Shown piece by piece: positions 51,640 to 59,993 of a DNA stretch of 64,000 nt. The translations under genes and the position numbers were made by a program. The DNA comes from JAKIVR01 sp035933635 (GTDB taxonomy: Archaea; Thermoplasmatota; Thermoplasmata; Lutacidiplasmatales; UBA184), in contig DASYYY010000009.1 of the NCBI GenBank assembly GCA_035933635.1, forward strand, positions 162,038 through 226,037, given 5' to 3'. Position 1 is the stretch's first letter, and each line of letters begins with the position of its first letter. A model generated the notes under the pieces. That model searched no databases. It saw only the letters and a program-made list of their open reading frames with translations, and had not been told where the DNA came from.

Positions 51640-52469
51640 GCCGAACCAGGTCGCCGGGGCCCCCCCCGGCCCAAGAGGGGCACACCGTCGCCCACCACCG
51701 CGTCCATCTGCGCAAGGTCGACGGCGGCGAGGGCACGCAGATCACGCTGCCGACCGCGTTCTCCTCCCCGATCCGCACCGACCTGATCCGTCGCGCGGTG
51801 GTCGCCGCCCAGGCGAACCGCCGGCAACCCCACGGCACCGCCCCTATGGCAGGGTTGCGCCACTCGGTCGAATGGTCCGGTAAGGGCAAGGGGGTCTCGC
51901 GCACACCGAGGCTCATGGATTCCAACCGAGGGGCCCAGGCGCCCAACACCGTCGGTGGCCGGCCCGCACACCCGCCCCGGGTCGAGACGATCTGGGCGAA
52001 GAAGGTCAACACCAAGGAGCGGCGCCTGGCGTTCCGGTCCGCGCTGGCCGCCACCCGCGAAGCGGCGCTCGCCCGGGCGCGCGGTCACACCTTCCCCGAG
52101 ACGCTCCACCTTCCGGTCGTGCTCGACGACCCGGCCGAGAAGATCGACTCCGCCGCCGATGCGCGCGAGCTCCTCGCCTCGCTCAAGCTCTGGGAGGACG
52201 TCGAGCGCGCCCGGGATGGCGTCCATGTGCGCGCCGGACGGGGCAAGCGCCGGGGACGGATGCGACGCGAACCCAAGAGCCTCCTCGTCGTCACGAGCTC
52301 GCCGGGTCGGGCCCGCGGCTTCGGCAATTTCTCCGGCGTCGACGTCGTGTCGATCGGGCGGCTCGGCACCGAGGACCTGGCCCCGGGAGGGACCCCGGGC
52401 CGGCTGACGCTCTTCACCCACGCGGCCATCGAAGGTCTGCGGACCCGCCTGAAGGAGGCCGCCGCATGA
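51636..52469 (+). CDS. rpl4: Ribosomal protein L4 (uL4)
   Basis: A 277-aa protein with the extended tunnel loop (AGLRHSVEWSGKGKGVSRTP) and the archaeal DSNRGAQAPNTVGGRPAHPP motif. ATG 51636 overlaps the L3 stop; the longer frame is a shadow of L3. The C-terminus IEGLRTRLKEAAA matches the family. Overlaps L23 by four bases. Confidence 0.96.
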   Translation: MSRTRSPGPPPAQEGHTVAHHRVHLRKVDGGEGTQITLPTAFSSPIRTDLIRRAVVAAQANRRQPHGTAPMAGLRHSVEWSGKGKGVSRTPRLMDSNRGAQAPNTVGGRPAHPPRVETIWAKKVNTKERRLAFRSALAATREAALARARGHTFPETLHLPVVLDDPAEKIDSAADARELLASLKLWEDVERARDGVHVRAGRGKRRGRMRREPKSLLVVTSSPGRARGFGNFSGVDVVSIGRLGTEDLAPGGTPGRLTLFTHAAIEGLRTRLKEAAA

Positions 52470-52729
52470 CCCAGTTGCAGCACCGGATCGTCCTGCACGC
52501 TTACGTCACCGAGAAGGCGATGGACGAGATGGAGCGGCAGAACAAGCTCGAGTTCGTCGTCGACCGAAGGGCGAACCGCTCGCAGATCAAGCGCGCCGTG
52601 GAGGAGCTGTACCACTGCAAGGTACAGAAGGTCACGACCAAGATCGTCCGCGTCGGCAAGATCGCGACCGTCCGGTTCAAGCCCGAATTCTCCGCGGAGG
52701 ACATCGGCTCCCGGGCCGGGGTGTTCTGA
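52466..52729 (+). CDS. rpl23: Ribosomal protein L23 (uL23)
   Basis: An 87-aa protein of archaeal length with VTEKAMDEMERQNKLEFVVDRRANR and the docking-site region KVTTKIVRVGK. It lies at the exit tunnel and binds nascent-chain factors such as SRP. Start and stop overlap both neighbours. Confidence 0.96.
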   Translation: MTQLQHRIVLHAYVTEKAMDEMERQNKLEFVVDRRANRSQIKRAVEELYHCKVQKVTTKIVRVGKIATVRFKPEFSAEDIGSRAGVF

Positions 52730-53451
52730 TGGGAAAGCGCATCATCTCCCGCCGAAGGGGTTCCGGTACCCCCACCTACCGCTCGCCCAGTCACCGCCAC
52801 CCGGGGGCGGTCTACCACCCGGCGCCGAACATCAGCGGACCCGGGACGGTCGTGGCCATCGTCCAGTCGCCCGGCCGCAGCGCCCCCGTCGCGCAGGTCA
52901 AGGTACCCGACGGCACCGTGCTCTCCACCCTCGCGACCGCCGGCATCTCGACCGGCGACGCCGTCGCGGTCAACCGGGGCGCCGTCGACCGCGGTAGCCT
53001 GCTGCCGCTCGCGGAGATCCCCGACGGGACGCTCGTCTCCAATCTCGAGGTCCATCCGTTCGACGGCGGCCGTCTCGTCCGCGCGGCCGGGACGAGCGCC
53101 ACCGTCGTCGCCCACACCGGCCGCGAGGTCACCGTCCAGCTCCCGAGCGGGGCGTTCAAGCAGTTCCTCGGGGCGTGCCGGGCCCAGGTCGGCGGCATCG
53201 CCGGCGGCGGTCGTGGCGAGCGCCCGATCATCAAGGCCGGGAAGAAGGTCCACATGTTCCAGTCGCTGGCCCGCGCGCCGTTCAAGGTGCGCGGCGTGGC
53301 CATGAATCCGGTCAACCATCCGTTCGGCGGCGGCGCCCACCAGCACGTCGGGCGACCCAGCACGGTGTCCTCCGGCACCTGGCCGGGGGCCAAGGTCGGC
53401 CGGTTCGGTCCGAAGAAGCGGCGCAAGACGAGGACGGGGGCGAGCGGTTAA
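52729..53451 (+). CDS. rpl2: Ribosomal protein L2 (uL2)
   Basis: A 240-aa protein, typical for archaea. Signatures are the basic N-terminus KRIISRRRGSGTPTYRSPSHR, the RNA-binding PNGAFKQFLGACRAQVGG-like region (LPSGAFKQFLGACRAQ) and the invariant GVAMNPVNHPFGGGAHQH near the C-terminus, which reaches the peptidyl-transferase centre. Its ATG overlaps the last base of L23. Confidence 0.97.
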   Translation: MGKRIISRRRGSGTPTYRSPSHRHPGAVYHPAPNISGPGTVVAIVQSPGRSAPVAQVKVPDGTVLSTLATAGISTGDAVAVNRGAVDRGSLLPLAEIPDGTLVSNLEVHPFDGGRLVRAAGTSATVVAHTGREVTVQLPSGAFKQFLGACRAQVGGIAGGGRGERPIIKAGKKVHMFQSLARAPFKVRGVAMNPVNHPFGGGAHQHVGRPSTVSSGTWPGAKVGRFGPKKRRKTRTGASG

Positions 53452-53457
53452 CGATCC

Positions 53458-53883
53458 ATGGCGAAGGCGAGGAAGACAAAGAAGGTCGAGGCCCGCCGCA
53501 AGAAGGAGTACACGCTCCGGGGCAAGACGCTCCCGGAGCTCGAGGCGCTCCCCATCGAAGAGCTGGCCAGGCTGTTGCCCTCGCGCGCGCGGCGCTCGAT
53601 CAAGCGCGGCTTCAACGTCGAGGTGCTGACCTTCCTGGAGAAGATCCGCGCCCAGCCCAAGGACCAGGTCCTCAAGACCCACGTCCGCGACGCGCTGGTC
53701 CTGCCCGCGCACGTCGGGCACCGGGTCAGCGTCCACAACGGCAAGGAATTCAAGGAGTTCGAGGTCCGACCGGAGATGATCGGACACTACTACGGCGAGT
53801 TCAGCCTGACCCGGAAGTTCGAAAAGCACTCCGGCCCGGGCGTCGGCGCGACGCGCTCGTCGAAGTTCATGCCGTTGAAGTGA
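53458..53883 (+). CDS. rps19: Ribosomal protein S19 (uS19)
   Basis: A 141-aa protein in the S19e-like archaeal form, with an N-terminal helical extension (TLPELEALPIEELARLLPSR) before the conserved core VHNGKEFKEFEVRPEMIGHYYGEFSLTRK and the tail HSGPGVGATRSSKFMPLK. It sits in the head of the small subunit near the A site. Confidence 0.96.
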   Translation: MAKARKTKKVEARRKKEYTLRGKTLPELEALPIEELARLLPSRARRSIKRGFNVEVLTFLEKIRAQPKDQVLKTHVRDALVLPAHVGHRVSVHNGKEFKEFEVRPEMIGHYYGEFSLTRKFEKHSGPGVGATRSSKFMPLK

Positions 53884-53902
53884 GGGAGGGGCTCACGATC
53901 CG

Positions 53903-54358
53903 ATGAAGGGGTACACCTACACGGGGGACAGCCGCACGAGCGTCGCCCGCGCCCGGGGCTCCGAGCTGCCGATGTCCCCCAAGAAGACCTACGAGGTGCT
54001 CAACGCGATCCGCGGCCTGGCGCTCGAGGACGCGCGCCAGTACCTCGAGGACGTCGTCGCCCTCAAGCGCCCGATCCCGATGCGTCGGTACAATCAGGAG
54101 ACCGCCCACAAGCGCGGCATCGGCCCGGGCCGATTCCCCAAGAAGGTGGCCAAGAACGTGCTGCAGATCCTCCAGAACGCCGAGTCCAACGCCGAGTACG
54201 AAGGGCTCGACACCGACCAGCTCTACGTGTTCGTCGCCTCCTGCGCCCGAGGCCGGGTACGCAAGGCCCAGATGCCGCGTGCCCAGGGCCGGTCGACGGA
54301 GTGGAACGAGCAGACCACCCACGTCGAGATCGTGCTGCGCGAGCGGGCGGGGGCCTGA
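53903..54358 (+). CDS. rpl22: Ribosomal protein L22 (uL22)
   Basis: A 151-aa protein of archaeal type. Conserved: GSELPMSPKKTYEVLNAIRG, LEDVVALKRPIPMRRYNQETAHKRG and RAQGRSTEWNEQTTHVEIVL. The loop reaches into the exit tunnel. The ATG is 20 bp after the S19 stop, and the gene ends in TGATG overlap with S3. Confidence 0.96.
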   Translation: MKGYTYTGDSRTSVARARGSELPMSPKKTYEVLNAIRGLALEDARQYLEDVVALKRPIPMRRYNQETAHKRGIGPGRFPKKVAKNVLQILQNAESNAEYEGLDTDQLYVFVASCARGRVRKAQMPRAQGRSTEWNEQTTHVEIVLRERAGA

Positions 54359-55035
54359 TGTCGAGCGAGCAGAAGGTCATCCAGGAGGCCACGCGCCGGG
54401 TGCTGCTCAAGGACTTCCTCGTCCGCGAGAGCGCCCGCGCCGGCTTCGGCGGGCTCGACATCCAACGGACCCCGATGGGCACGCGCGTGACGCTCATCTG
54501 CGAGCGTCCGGGGATCCTCATCGGCCGTCGGGGCGAGCTCATCAAGCAGCTCACCCAGGACATCCAGCAGCGCTTCCAGCTCGACAACCCCCAGATCGAG
54601 GTCCAAGAGGAGCGCCAGCCCGCCCTCAACGCCCAGCTGATGGCCGAGAAGCTCGCCGCCACCCTCGAGCGCGGCTGGCACTTCCGTCGCGCCGGTCACT
54701 CGACGGTGCGCCGTATCATGGAGAGCGGGGCCCGCGGCTGCCAGGTGATCCTCTCGGGCAAGCTCACCGGTGAGCGCCACCGCACCGAGCGGTTCAAGGC
54801 CGGGATGATCAAGTACTGCGGGGAGGCCGCGCTCTACCAGATCCAGAAGGGGTTCTACCCCGCCCGGCTCAAGCCCGGCGTCATCGGCGTCAACGTCTGG
54901 ATCATGCGTCCCACCGCCCACCTTCCCGACGAGATCCGGATCAAGGGCGCCAGCGAGGTCCCCAAGGTCGCGCCGGTCGAGCTCCCCAGCGAGGACGCCG
55001 AACCCACCGTCGTTCCGGTCGGGGGCACGACGTGA
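54358..55035 (+). CDS. rps3: Ribosomal protein S3 (uS3)
   Basis: A 225-aa protein with an N-terminal KH domain (ICERPGILIGRRGELIKQLTQDI) and the S3 C-terminal domain (IMESGARGCQVILSGKLTGERHRTERFK). The tail of about 25 residues is acidic and variable. ATG 54358 shares its first base with the L22 stop. It helps form the mRNA entry channel. Confidence 0.96.
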   Translation: MSSEQKVIQEATRRVLLKDFLVRESARAGFGGLDIQRTPMGTRVTLICERPGILIGRRGELIKQLTQDIQQRFQLDNPQIEVQEERQPALNAQLMAEKLAATLERGWHFRRAGHSTVRRIMESGARGCQVILSGKLTGERHRTERFKAGMIKYCGEAALYQIQKGFYPARLKPGVIGVNVWIMRPTAHLPDEIRIKGASEVPKVAPVELPSEDAEPTVVPVGGTT

Positions 55036-55274
55036 GCCTGCTGAGGATGAAGGACCTCCGCGCGCTGAGCGAGGAGGACCTCCGACGCAAGATCGCCGAC
55101 ATCGAGAACGACCTCTTGCGCGAGCGCGGCGTCGCCGCGATGGGCGGTGCGCCGCCGAGCCCGGGCCGCATGCGCGCGCTGCGCACCAACGTCGCCCGCG
55201 CGCTCACGGTCCTGAACGAGCGCCCCCGCGGCGCAGGCTCCGTCGCGCGGTCGAGCCGCCGCAAGCCCGCGTAG
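55032..55274 (+). CDS. rpl29: Ribosomal protein L29 (uL29)
   Basis: An 80-aa protein with GTG start overlapping the S3 stop. KDLRALSEEDLRRKIADIENDLLRERG is the first helix and LRTNVARALTVLNER the second. The C-terminal Arg/Ser-rich tail is a short extension. There is no eIF1 gene between L29 and rnp1, as occurs in some other archaea. Confidence 0.95.
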   Translation: MSLLRMKDLRALSEEDLRRKIADIENDLLRERGVAAMGGAPPSPGRMRALRTNVARALTVLNERPRGAGSVARSSRRKPA

Positions 55275-55292
55275 TTCCGAACGGGGGGTCTC

Positions 55293-55595
55293 GTGGGCGC
55301 ATCGAACATCGATCCGGCGTTCCAGGGCGAGATCCTGGGGGCCACGGTCGAGATCCACCGCGCTCCGGGGTTCGCGCAGTTGCCGTTGCGCGGCACGCTC
55401 GTCGACGAGACGCTCCAGACGTTCGTCGTCCGCTCGCTGGACGGCGCGAGGAGCTGGCGCGTCCCCAAGACCGGGCTCGAAGGGACGATCCTCCTCGTCG
55501 ACAAACAGTTACACTTAAATGGCGACGAACTTCGGATGCGCCCCGAAGACCGCACCAAGCGTCTCGCGTGGCGCGGCCGACGCAGGCATCCATGA
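55293..55595 (+). CDS. rnp1: RNase P protein subunit Rnp1 (Rpp29/Pop4)
   Basis: A 100-aa Sm-like-fold subunit of archaeal RNase P, which trims tRNA 5' ends. Features: EILGATVEIHRAPGFAQLPLRGTLVDETLQTF and KTGLEGTILLVDKQLH. GTG 55293 follows L29 by 18 bp; the stop overlaps the S17 start. Its presence between L29 and S17 is the archaeal gene order. The AT-rich spot near 55503-55520 lies inside the gene. Confidence 0.93.
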   Translation: MGASNIDPAFQGEILGATVEIHRAPGFAQLPLRGTLVDETLQTFVVRSLDGARSWRVPKTGLEGTILLVDKQLHLNGDELRMRPEDRTKRLAWRGRRRHP

Positions 55596-56026
55596 GTTCC
55601 ACCTCCTCGCCCCGCGCTCGCGCGCGCCGGGGCCGCGACATCGGCCTCGACGTCCGGGCTCCCCGCGAATCGTGCGAGGACCCGCACTGCCCGTTCCACG
55701 GTCATCTCTCGGTCCGCGGCCAGGTGCTCGAGGGCACCGTCGTCTCCCTCGGCATGCAGCGCACCGCCGTCGTGGAGCGCACGCTGTTGCACTACATGCC
55801 CAAGTACGAGCGGTACGAGAAGCGCCGACGGCGCTACCTCGCGCACAATCCGCCGTGCCTGAAGGTCCCGCTCGGCCACCGTGTGCGGATCGCCGAGATC
55901 CGTCCGCTGTCCAAGACCGTCTCGTTCTGCGTCGTCCAGGACCTCGGAGAGGCGGCGCGCCGGATCAAGTCCGAGGAAGCCGTCGTCCCCGCCGCGGCGC
56001 CGGCCGCCGCGCCGGAGAGCGCATGA
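55592..56026 (+). CDS. rps17: Ribosomal protein S17 (uS17)
   Basis: A 144-aa protein of the archaeal S11e-like kind. Core: CEDPHCPFHGHLSVRGQVLEGTVVSLGMQRTAVVER and HYMPKYERYEKRRRRYLAHNPP. The ends carry Ala/Ser/Pro-rich extensions, the C-terminal one ending PAAAPAAAPESA. The ATG overlaps the rnp1 stop. Confidence 0.95.
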   Translation: MSSTSSPRARARRGRDIGLDVRAPRESCEDPHCPFHGHLSVRGQVLEGTVVSLGMQRTAVVERTLLHYMPKYERYEKRRRRYLAHNPPCLKVPLGHRVRIAEIRPLSKTVSFCVVQDLGEAARRIKSEEAVVPAAAPAAAPESA

Positions 56027-56421
56027 AGGGACTGCCGGGCCGCCGGGGCCGCGGGCTTCCCAAGGGGGCCCGGCTCGAGTGCGTGGACAACACCGGCGCC
56101 AAGATCGTCGAGATCATCGCCGTGCGCAACTGGCACGGCACGCACCGCCGCTACCCGCGCGCGGGGGTCGCCGACCTGGTGATCGTCTCGGTTAAGCGCG
56201 GCACCCCCGAGATGCGCCGCCAGGTGCTCCACGCGGTCATCGTCCGCTCGCGCTCGCCCATCCACCGCGCCGACGGCACCCGGCTGCAGTTCGAGGACAA
56301 CGCCGCCGTCATCACGACCGAGACCGGTGAGATCAAGGGTTCGCAGATCAAGGGCCCCGTCGCCAAGGAGGCGGCGGAGCGCTGGCCGAGGATCGCCGCC
56401 GCCTCGTCGATCATCGTCTGA
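56023..56421 (+). CDS. rpl14: Ribosomal protein L14 (uL14)
   Basis: A 132-aa protein with ARLECVDNTGAKIVEIIAVRNWHGTHRR, VKRGTPEMRRQVLHAVIVRS and FEDNAAVITTETGEIKGSQIKGPVAKEAAERWPRIAAAS. It lies at the subunit interface. ATGA overlap with S17 fixes the start; the longer frame is a shadow. Confidence 0.97.
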   Translation: MKGLPGRRGRGLPKGARLECVDNTGAKIVEIIAVRNWHGTHRRYPRAGVADLVIVSVKRGTPEMRRQVLHAVIVRSRSPIHRADGTRLQFEDNAAVITTETGEIKGSQIKGPVAKEAAERWPRIAAASSIIV

Positions 56422-56450
56422 AGAGGGGAAGGGGAGGCGCACAGACGAGC

Positions 56451-56972
56451 ATGCCGACACCGATCTCGCGGCTCCCCCGCAAGCAGCGCAAGGCGGCGTT
56501 CAGCGCCCACAACTTCGCGCGACGCCGGTTCCTGACCGTCGCACTGTCCAAGGAGCTCCGCACCCGCTACGGGCGCCGGCAGCTTCCGGTCCGCAAGGGC
56601 GACACCGTGCGGGTCCTCTCCGGTAGCTACGAGGGCCAGGAGGAGCGCGTCGCCAAGATCGACACGCGCGGCCGCACCCTCACGCTGGACAACATCACCG
56701 TCAAGAAGGCCGACGCCAAGCTCAAGGCGCTCCCCGTCCGGCCGAACCACCTCCTGCTCACCAAGCTCAACCTCGCCGACACCTGGCGCCGACGGGTGCT
56801 GAAGGTCGGCGACGAGGAATCCGCTGCCGCACCGGTCCCCGTCGAGGGACCGAACGTGGCGACCCCGGCGGAGGAGAAGGCCAAGCCCGCGGTCGAAGAG
56901 CCTCCGACGCCGAAGCGCAAGCCCAAGGCGAGCGCGGCGGCCGCCGCCAAGCAGGAGGCGCCCGAGACATGA
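56451..56972 (+). CDS. rpl24: Ribosomal protein L24 (uL24) with low-complexity tail
   Basis: A 173-aa protein whose first 118 residues match archaeal L24 (QRKAAFSAHNFARRRFL, the KOW motif VRKGDTVRVLSGSYEGQEERV, and LDNITVKKAD). The last 55 residues are a Pro/Ala/Lys/Glu-rich extension (EKAKPAVEEPPTPKRKPKA) that typical archaeal L24 (about 120 aa) lacks. Start ATG 56451 is 29 bp after L14; the end overlaps S4e. Confidence 0.95.
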   Translation: MPTPISRLPRKQRKAAFSAHNFARRRFLTVALSKELRTRYGRRQLPVRKGDTVRVLSGSYEGQEERVAKIDTRGRTLTLDNITVKKADAKLKALPVRPNHLLLTKLNLADTWRRRVLKVGDEESAAAPVPVEGPNVATPAEEKAKPAVEEPPTPKRKPKASAAAAAKQEAPET

Positions 56973-57685
56973 CGCGCCGGTTGAAGCGGCGGGCGGCACC
57001 GCGCGCCTGGAAGATCCCGCGCAAGGGCACGAAGTGGGTCAAGCGCGTCGCGCCCGGCCCCCACGCCCAGGACCAGTCGATCCCGCTCGTCATGGTGCTC
57101 CGGGAGATCCGGGGCATCGCCCGCAGCGCCCGTGAGGCCCGCACCGTGCTCCGCCAGGGGCTCGTGCGCGTCGACGGCGCCGTCGCCAAGGACCCCTCGC
57201 GTGGCGTCGGACTGATGGACACCGTCAGCCTCGCCGCACCGCTCGACGAGCACTTCCGGGTGCTCAAGGACCGGCGGGGCAAGCTCGTGCTCGTCGGGAT
57301 CCCCTCGAGCGAGGCCGCGCTCAAGCTCGGCCGCGTTCGACGCAAGACCACCGTCCCCGGCGGCCGGATCCAGGTCACCCTCCATGACGGGCGCAACCTG
57401 CTCTGTCCACCCAAGAGCAGCTGGAAGGTGGGCGACTCGCTCAAGCTCGAGCTCCCCGGCCAGAAGGTGCTCGGACATCTCCCGCTCCAGGCCGGTCAGC
57501 TCGCCTATGTCGCCGGCGGCTCGCATGTCGGCCAGCTCGCGCGCGTCGACCGGGTCGAGGTCCGCAACTCCCCCGAGCCGAACCGGGTGCACTTCACCGA
57601 GGGGTTCTCCACGACGAAGGAGTACGTCTTCATCGTCGGGGACACCGCCCCGCAGGTCACGCTGCCGGAGGGTCTGAGCCGATGA
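56969..57685 (+). CDS. rps4e: Ribosomal protein S4e (eS4)
   Basis: A 238-aa archaeal/eukaryotic-specific small-subunit protein with an S4-like RNA-binding domain (REARTVLRQGLVRVDGAVAKDP) and a KOW-type domain at the C-terminus (AYVAGGSHVGQLARVDRVE). Its location between L24 and L5 is the usual archaeal order. ATGA overlap with L24. Confidence 0.96.
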   Translation: MTRRLKRRAAPRAWKIPRKGTKWVKRVAPGPHAQDQSIPLVMVLREIRGIARSAREARTVLRQGLVRVDGAVAKDPSRGVGLMDTVSLAAPLDEHFRVLKDRRGKLVLVGIPSSEAALKLGRVRRKTTVPGGRIQVTLHDGRNLLCPPKSSWKVGDSLKLELPGQKVLGHLPLQAGQLAYVAGGSHVGQLARVDRVEVRNSPEPNRVHFTEGFSTTKEYVFIVGDTAPQVTLPEGLSR

Positions 57686-58245
57686 GCGCGAGCCCCGCGG
57701 CCAAGCCCGCTCCCCCTGCACCGGGCGCCTCGACCCCTAACCCCTGGCGCGCGCTGAAGGTCATCAAGGTCGTCGTCAACGCCGGCGTCGGTGAGTCCGG
57801 CGACCCGCGCACGAAGGCCCAGAAGGTCCTCGAGATGATCACCCACCACAAGCCCGTCGCGACGCGCTCGCGTGCGACGAACCGGGACTGGGGTATCCGC
57901 AAGGGCCAGGAGATCGGGGCGAAGGTCACCCTCCGCGGGACCGTCGCGCGCGAGTTCCTGGACCGGGCGCTCGACGCCCGCGACCGCCAGCTCGACCCGG
58001 ATTCGATCGACGACCATGGCAACTTCTCCTTCGGGCTGGCCGACTACACCGACTTTGCCGGGATGAAGTACGACCCGGCGATCGGCATCCACGGTATGGA
58101 CGTCTGCGTCGAGCTCGGTCGCGCCGGCTGGCGCGTCCGCGACCGCCAGCGGAGCCACCGCGCGTTGACCGGCGCCGTGCGCGTCACGCGCGAGGAGGCC
58201 CGGGGGTTCCTCGAGGGGGAGCTCCGGGTGAAATTCCTGGAGTGA
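57682..58245 (+). CDS. rpl5: Ribosomal protein L5 (uL5)
   Basis: A 187-aa 5S-rRNA-binding protein. After a 20-residue Pro/Ala-rich N-terminus come IKVVVNAGVGESGDPRTKAQKVLEMI, RDWGIRKGQEIGAKVTLRG and GLADYTDFAGMKYDPAIGIHGMDV. The ATG overlaps the S4e stop. Confidence 0.96.
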   Translation: MSASPAAKPAPPAPGASTPNPWRALKVIKVVVNAGVGESGDPRTKAQKVLEMITHHKPVATRSRATNRDWGIRKGQEIGAKVTLRGTVAREFLDRALDARDRQLDPDSIDDHGNFSFGLADYTDFAGMKYDPAIGIHGMDVCVELGRAGWRVRDRQRSHRALTGAVRVTREEARGFLEGELRVKFLE

Positions 58246-58258
58246 GGGGGTCGGCGCG

Positions 58259-58408
58259 ATGACGAAACCCAAGAAGGAGTTCGGGCGGAAGGTCGGCTGC
58301 TTCCGCTGCGACCGCAAGCGCGGCATCGTCCGGCGCCACGGCCTCCACCTCTGCCGCCAATGCTTCCGCGAGGTCGCCTGGGACCTCGGCTTCCGCAAGT
58401 ACGATTGA
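58259..58408 (+). CDS. rps14: Ribosomal protein S14 (uS14), zinc-binding form
   Basis: A 49-aa protein, too short to appear in a usual ORF list. It carries the zinc knuckles Cys14-x2-Cys17 (CFRC) and Cys32-x2-Cys35 (CRQC) and ends FREVAWDLGFRKYD, the archaeal S14P type. ATG 58259 is 13 bp after the L5 stop; the S8 gene follows after 10 bp. Confidence 0.96.
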   Translation: MTKPKKEFGRKVGCFRCDRKRGIVRRHGLHLCRQCFREVAWDLGFRKYD

Positions 58409-58418
58409 GGTAGGTTCC

Positions 58419-58808
58419 ATGCGTCACGATCTGCTCAACGATACGCTGGTTGCGCTCCGGCACGCCGACCTCCAGGGGGAGGAGACGGTCCATCTCGCCC
58501 CCACGAGCCGCCTCGTCGGCGAGGTGCTGCGCATCTTCCGCGAGCACCAGTACATCGACGAGTTCACCTTCGTCGCCAATGGGCGCGGCGGCGAGTACGC
58601 CGTCAAGCTCTCGCGCCGGATCAACTCCTGCGGCGTGATCAAGCCCCGCGTGGCCGTCCGCGGACGCGCGGTCGAGCGCTACGAGGCGCGCTACCTGCCC
58701 GCCCAGGACTTCGGTATCCTCGTGCTCTCGACCAACCAGGGCGTCATGAGCCACGCCAAGGCGCGCGAGCTCAAGATCGGAGGGAAGCTCCTTGCCTACG
58801 TCTACTGA
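58419..58808 (+). CDS. rps8: Ribosomal protein S8 (uS8)
   Basis: A 129-aa protein of archaeal length: LNDTLVALRHADLQGEETVHLAP, the central domain with INSCGVIKPRVAVRG, and the C-terminus AQDFGILVLSTNQGVMSHAKARE. Binds 16S rRNA helix 21. Its last 17 bases overlap L6. Confidence 0.96.
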   Translation: MRHDLLNDTLVALRHADLQGEETVHLAPTSRLVGEVLRIFREHQYIDEFTFVANGRGGEYAVKLSRRINSCGVIKPRVAVRGRAVERYEARYLPAQDFGILVLSTNQGVMSHAKARELKIGGKLLAYVY

Positions 58809-59370
58809 GGCCCGCGCCCCGGTGCTCACGGCGGTCGACGTGCCGCTGCCCCCGGGCACGACGCTCAAGGTCGCCGGAAGCGACCTCGTGGTCAAGGGTC
58901 CGGCCGGCGAGCTCCGCCGGCCGTTCCCCACCGACGCGCTCCAGGTCACCCCGGGCAAATCGTCGGTGCGGATCGCGCTGAAGATCCCCCCCAACCGCAA
59001 GAAGGCCAAGGCGCTGCTCAACACCTGGGAGCGCCACGCGATGAACCTCCTGACCGGCGTGACGCGGGGCTTCGAAGCGAAGCTCAAGAGCGTCGCCGCG
59101 CACTTCCCGATGAAGCTCGCGGTCAAGGAGCACACCCTCGTCATCGAGAACTTCCTGGGCGAGAAGCACCCCCGCGGCGCCGAGATCCTGCCCAGCGTCA
59201 CCGCCAGCGTCGAGGGCGAGTTCGTCGTGCTCCGGGGCCCCAGCATCGAGGACGTCGGCCGCGCGGCGGCGACGATCGAGCGGGCGACGCACATCCGAGA
59301 CTACGACCCGCGCGTCTTCCAGGACGGCATCTACATCGTCGAGCGTGCCCACCCGAGGGAGTCCAGCTGA
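58792..59370 (+). CDS. rpl6: Ribosomal protein L6 (uL6)
   Basis: A 192-aa protein from a TTG start inside the S8 end; an AGGGAAG element a few bases upstream serves as ribosome-binding site. Features: GTTLKVAGSDLVVKGPAGELRR and the C-terminal GPSIEDVGRAAATIERATHIRDYDPRVFQDGIYIVE. ATG starts further in would remove conserved sequence, so TTG is preferred. Confidence 0.94.
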   Translation: MPTSTEARAPVLTAVDVPLPPGTTLKVAGSDLVVKGPAGELRRPFPTDALQVTPGKSSVRIALKIPPNRKKAKALLNTWERHAMNLLTGVTRGFEAKLKSVAAHFPMKLAVKEHTLVIENFLGEKHPRGAEILPSVTASVEGEFVVLRGPSIEDVGRAAATIERATHIRDYDPRVFQDGIYIVERAHPRESS

Positions 59371-59993
59371 TGGCCGAGGACGAGCCCCGGCCCGAGCCGA
59401 AGGGCACCCCCGTCGAGCCGGACGAGCCGACCGGGGCCGACACCCCCGAGGAGCCGAGCTCCTCGAAGGCGCCGGCGGCGACGCCGAAGAAGTCCGAGCG
59501 GCGCAAGAAGCCGACCGGGGAGACCCCGGCCAAGGCCACGGCCAAGAAATCACCGGCCCCCAAGGCGCCCAACCGGCCCACCCTCGATCCCGAGCTGCAC
59601 CGGCTGCTCACCGAGCGCCGCGAGGCCGACCGTCGTCGCCCGAAGTTCGTCCGCCAGCAGGCGCACCGCTACTACGCGATCGGACGGTTCGAGAGCTGGC
59701 GCCGTCCCCGTGGCCTGCAATCCAAGCAGCGCCGTCACTACGGCTATCGTCCCACCGTCGTCTCCATCGGGTTCGGTTCCCCGCGGCGCACCCGCGGCCT
59801 GACCCCGAGCGGCTTCGAGCCGGTGCTCGTGCGCACCACCTCCGAGGTCGAGCGGATCGACCCCAAGGCGCAGGCGGCCCTCATCGCCCGGACCGTCGGC
59901 ACCCGCGCGCGGCTCGTCCTGGAGGAGGTCGCCCGCAAGAAGGGGATCCACGTGCTCAACCCGCTGCTCCGCGAACGCGGGGGAGAGAGCTAG
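59370..59993 (+). CDS. rpl32e: Ribosomal protein L32e (eL32) with long N-terminal extension
   Basis: A 207-aa protein. The last 135 residues are the conserved L32e (ADRRRPKFVRQQAHRYYAIG, SWRRPRGLQSKQRRHYGYRP, GSPRRTRGLTPSGFEPVLV). About 70 residues of Pro/Lys/Glu-rich low complexity precede it, an extension found in only some archaea. The ATG shares a base with the L6 stop. Confidence 0.95.
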   Translation: MAEDEPRPEPKGTPVEPDEPTGADTPEEPSSSKAPAATPKKSERRKKPTGETPAKATAKKSPAPKAPNRPTLDPELHRLLTERREADRRRPKFVRQQAHRYYAIGRFESWRRPRGLQSKQRRHYGYRPTVVSIGFGSPRRTRGLTPSGFEPVLVRTTSEVERIDPKAQAALIARTVGTRARLVLEEVARKKGIHVLNPLLRERGGES

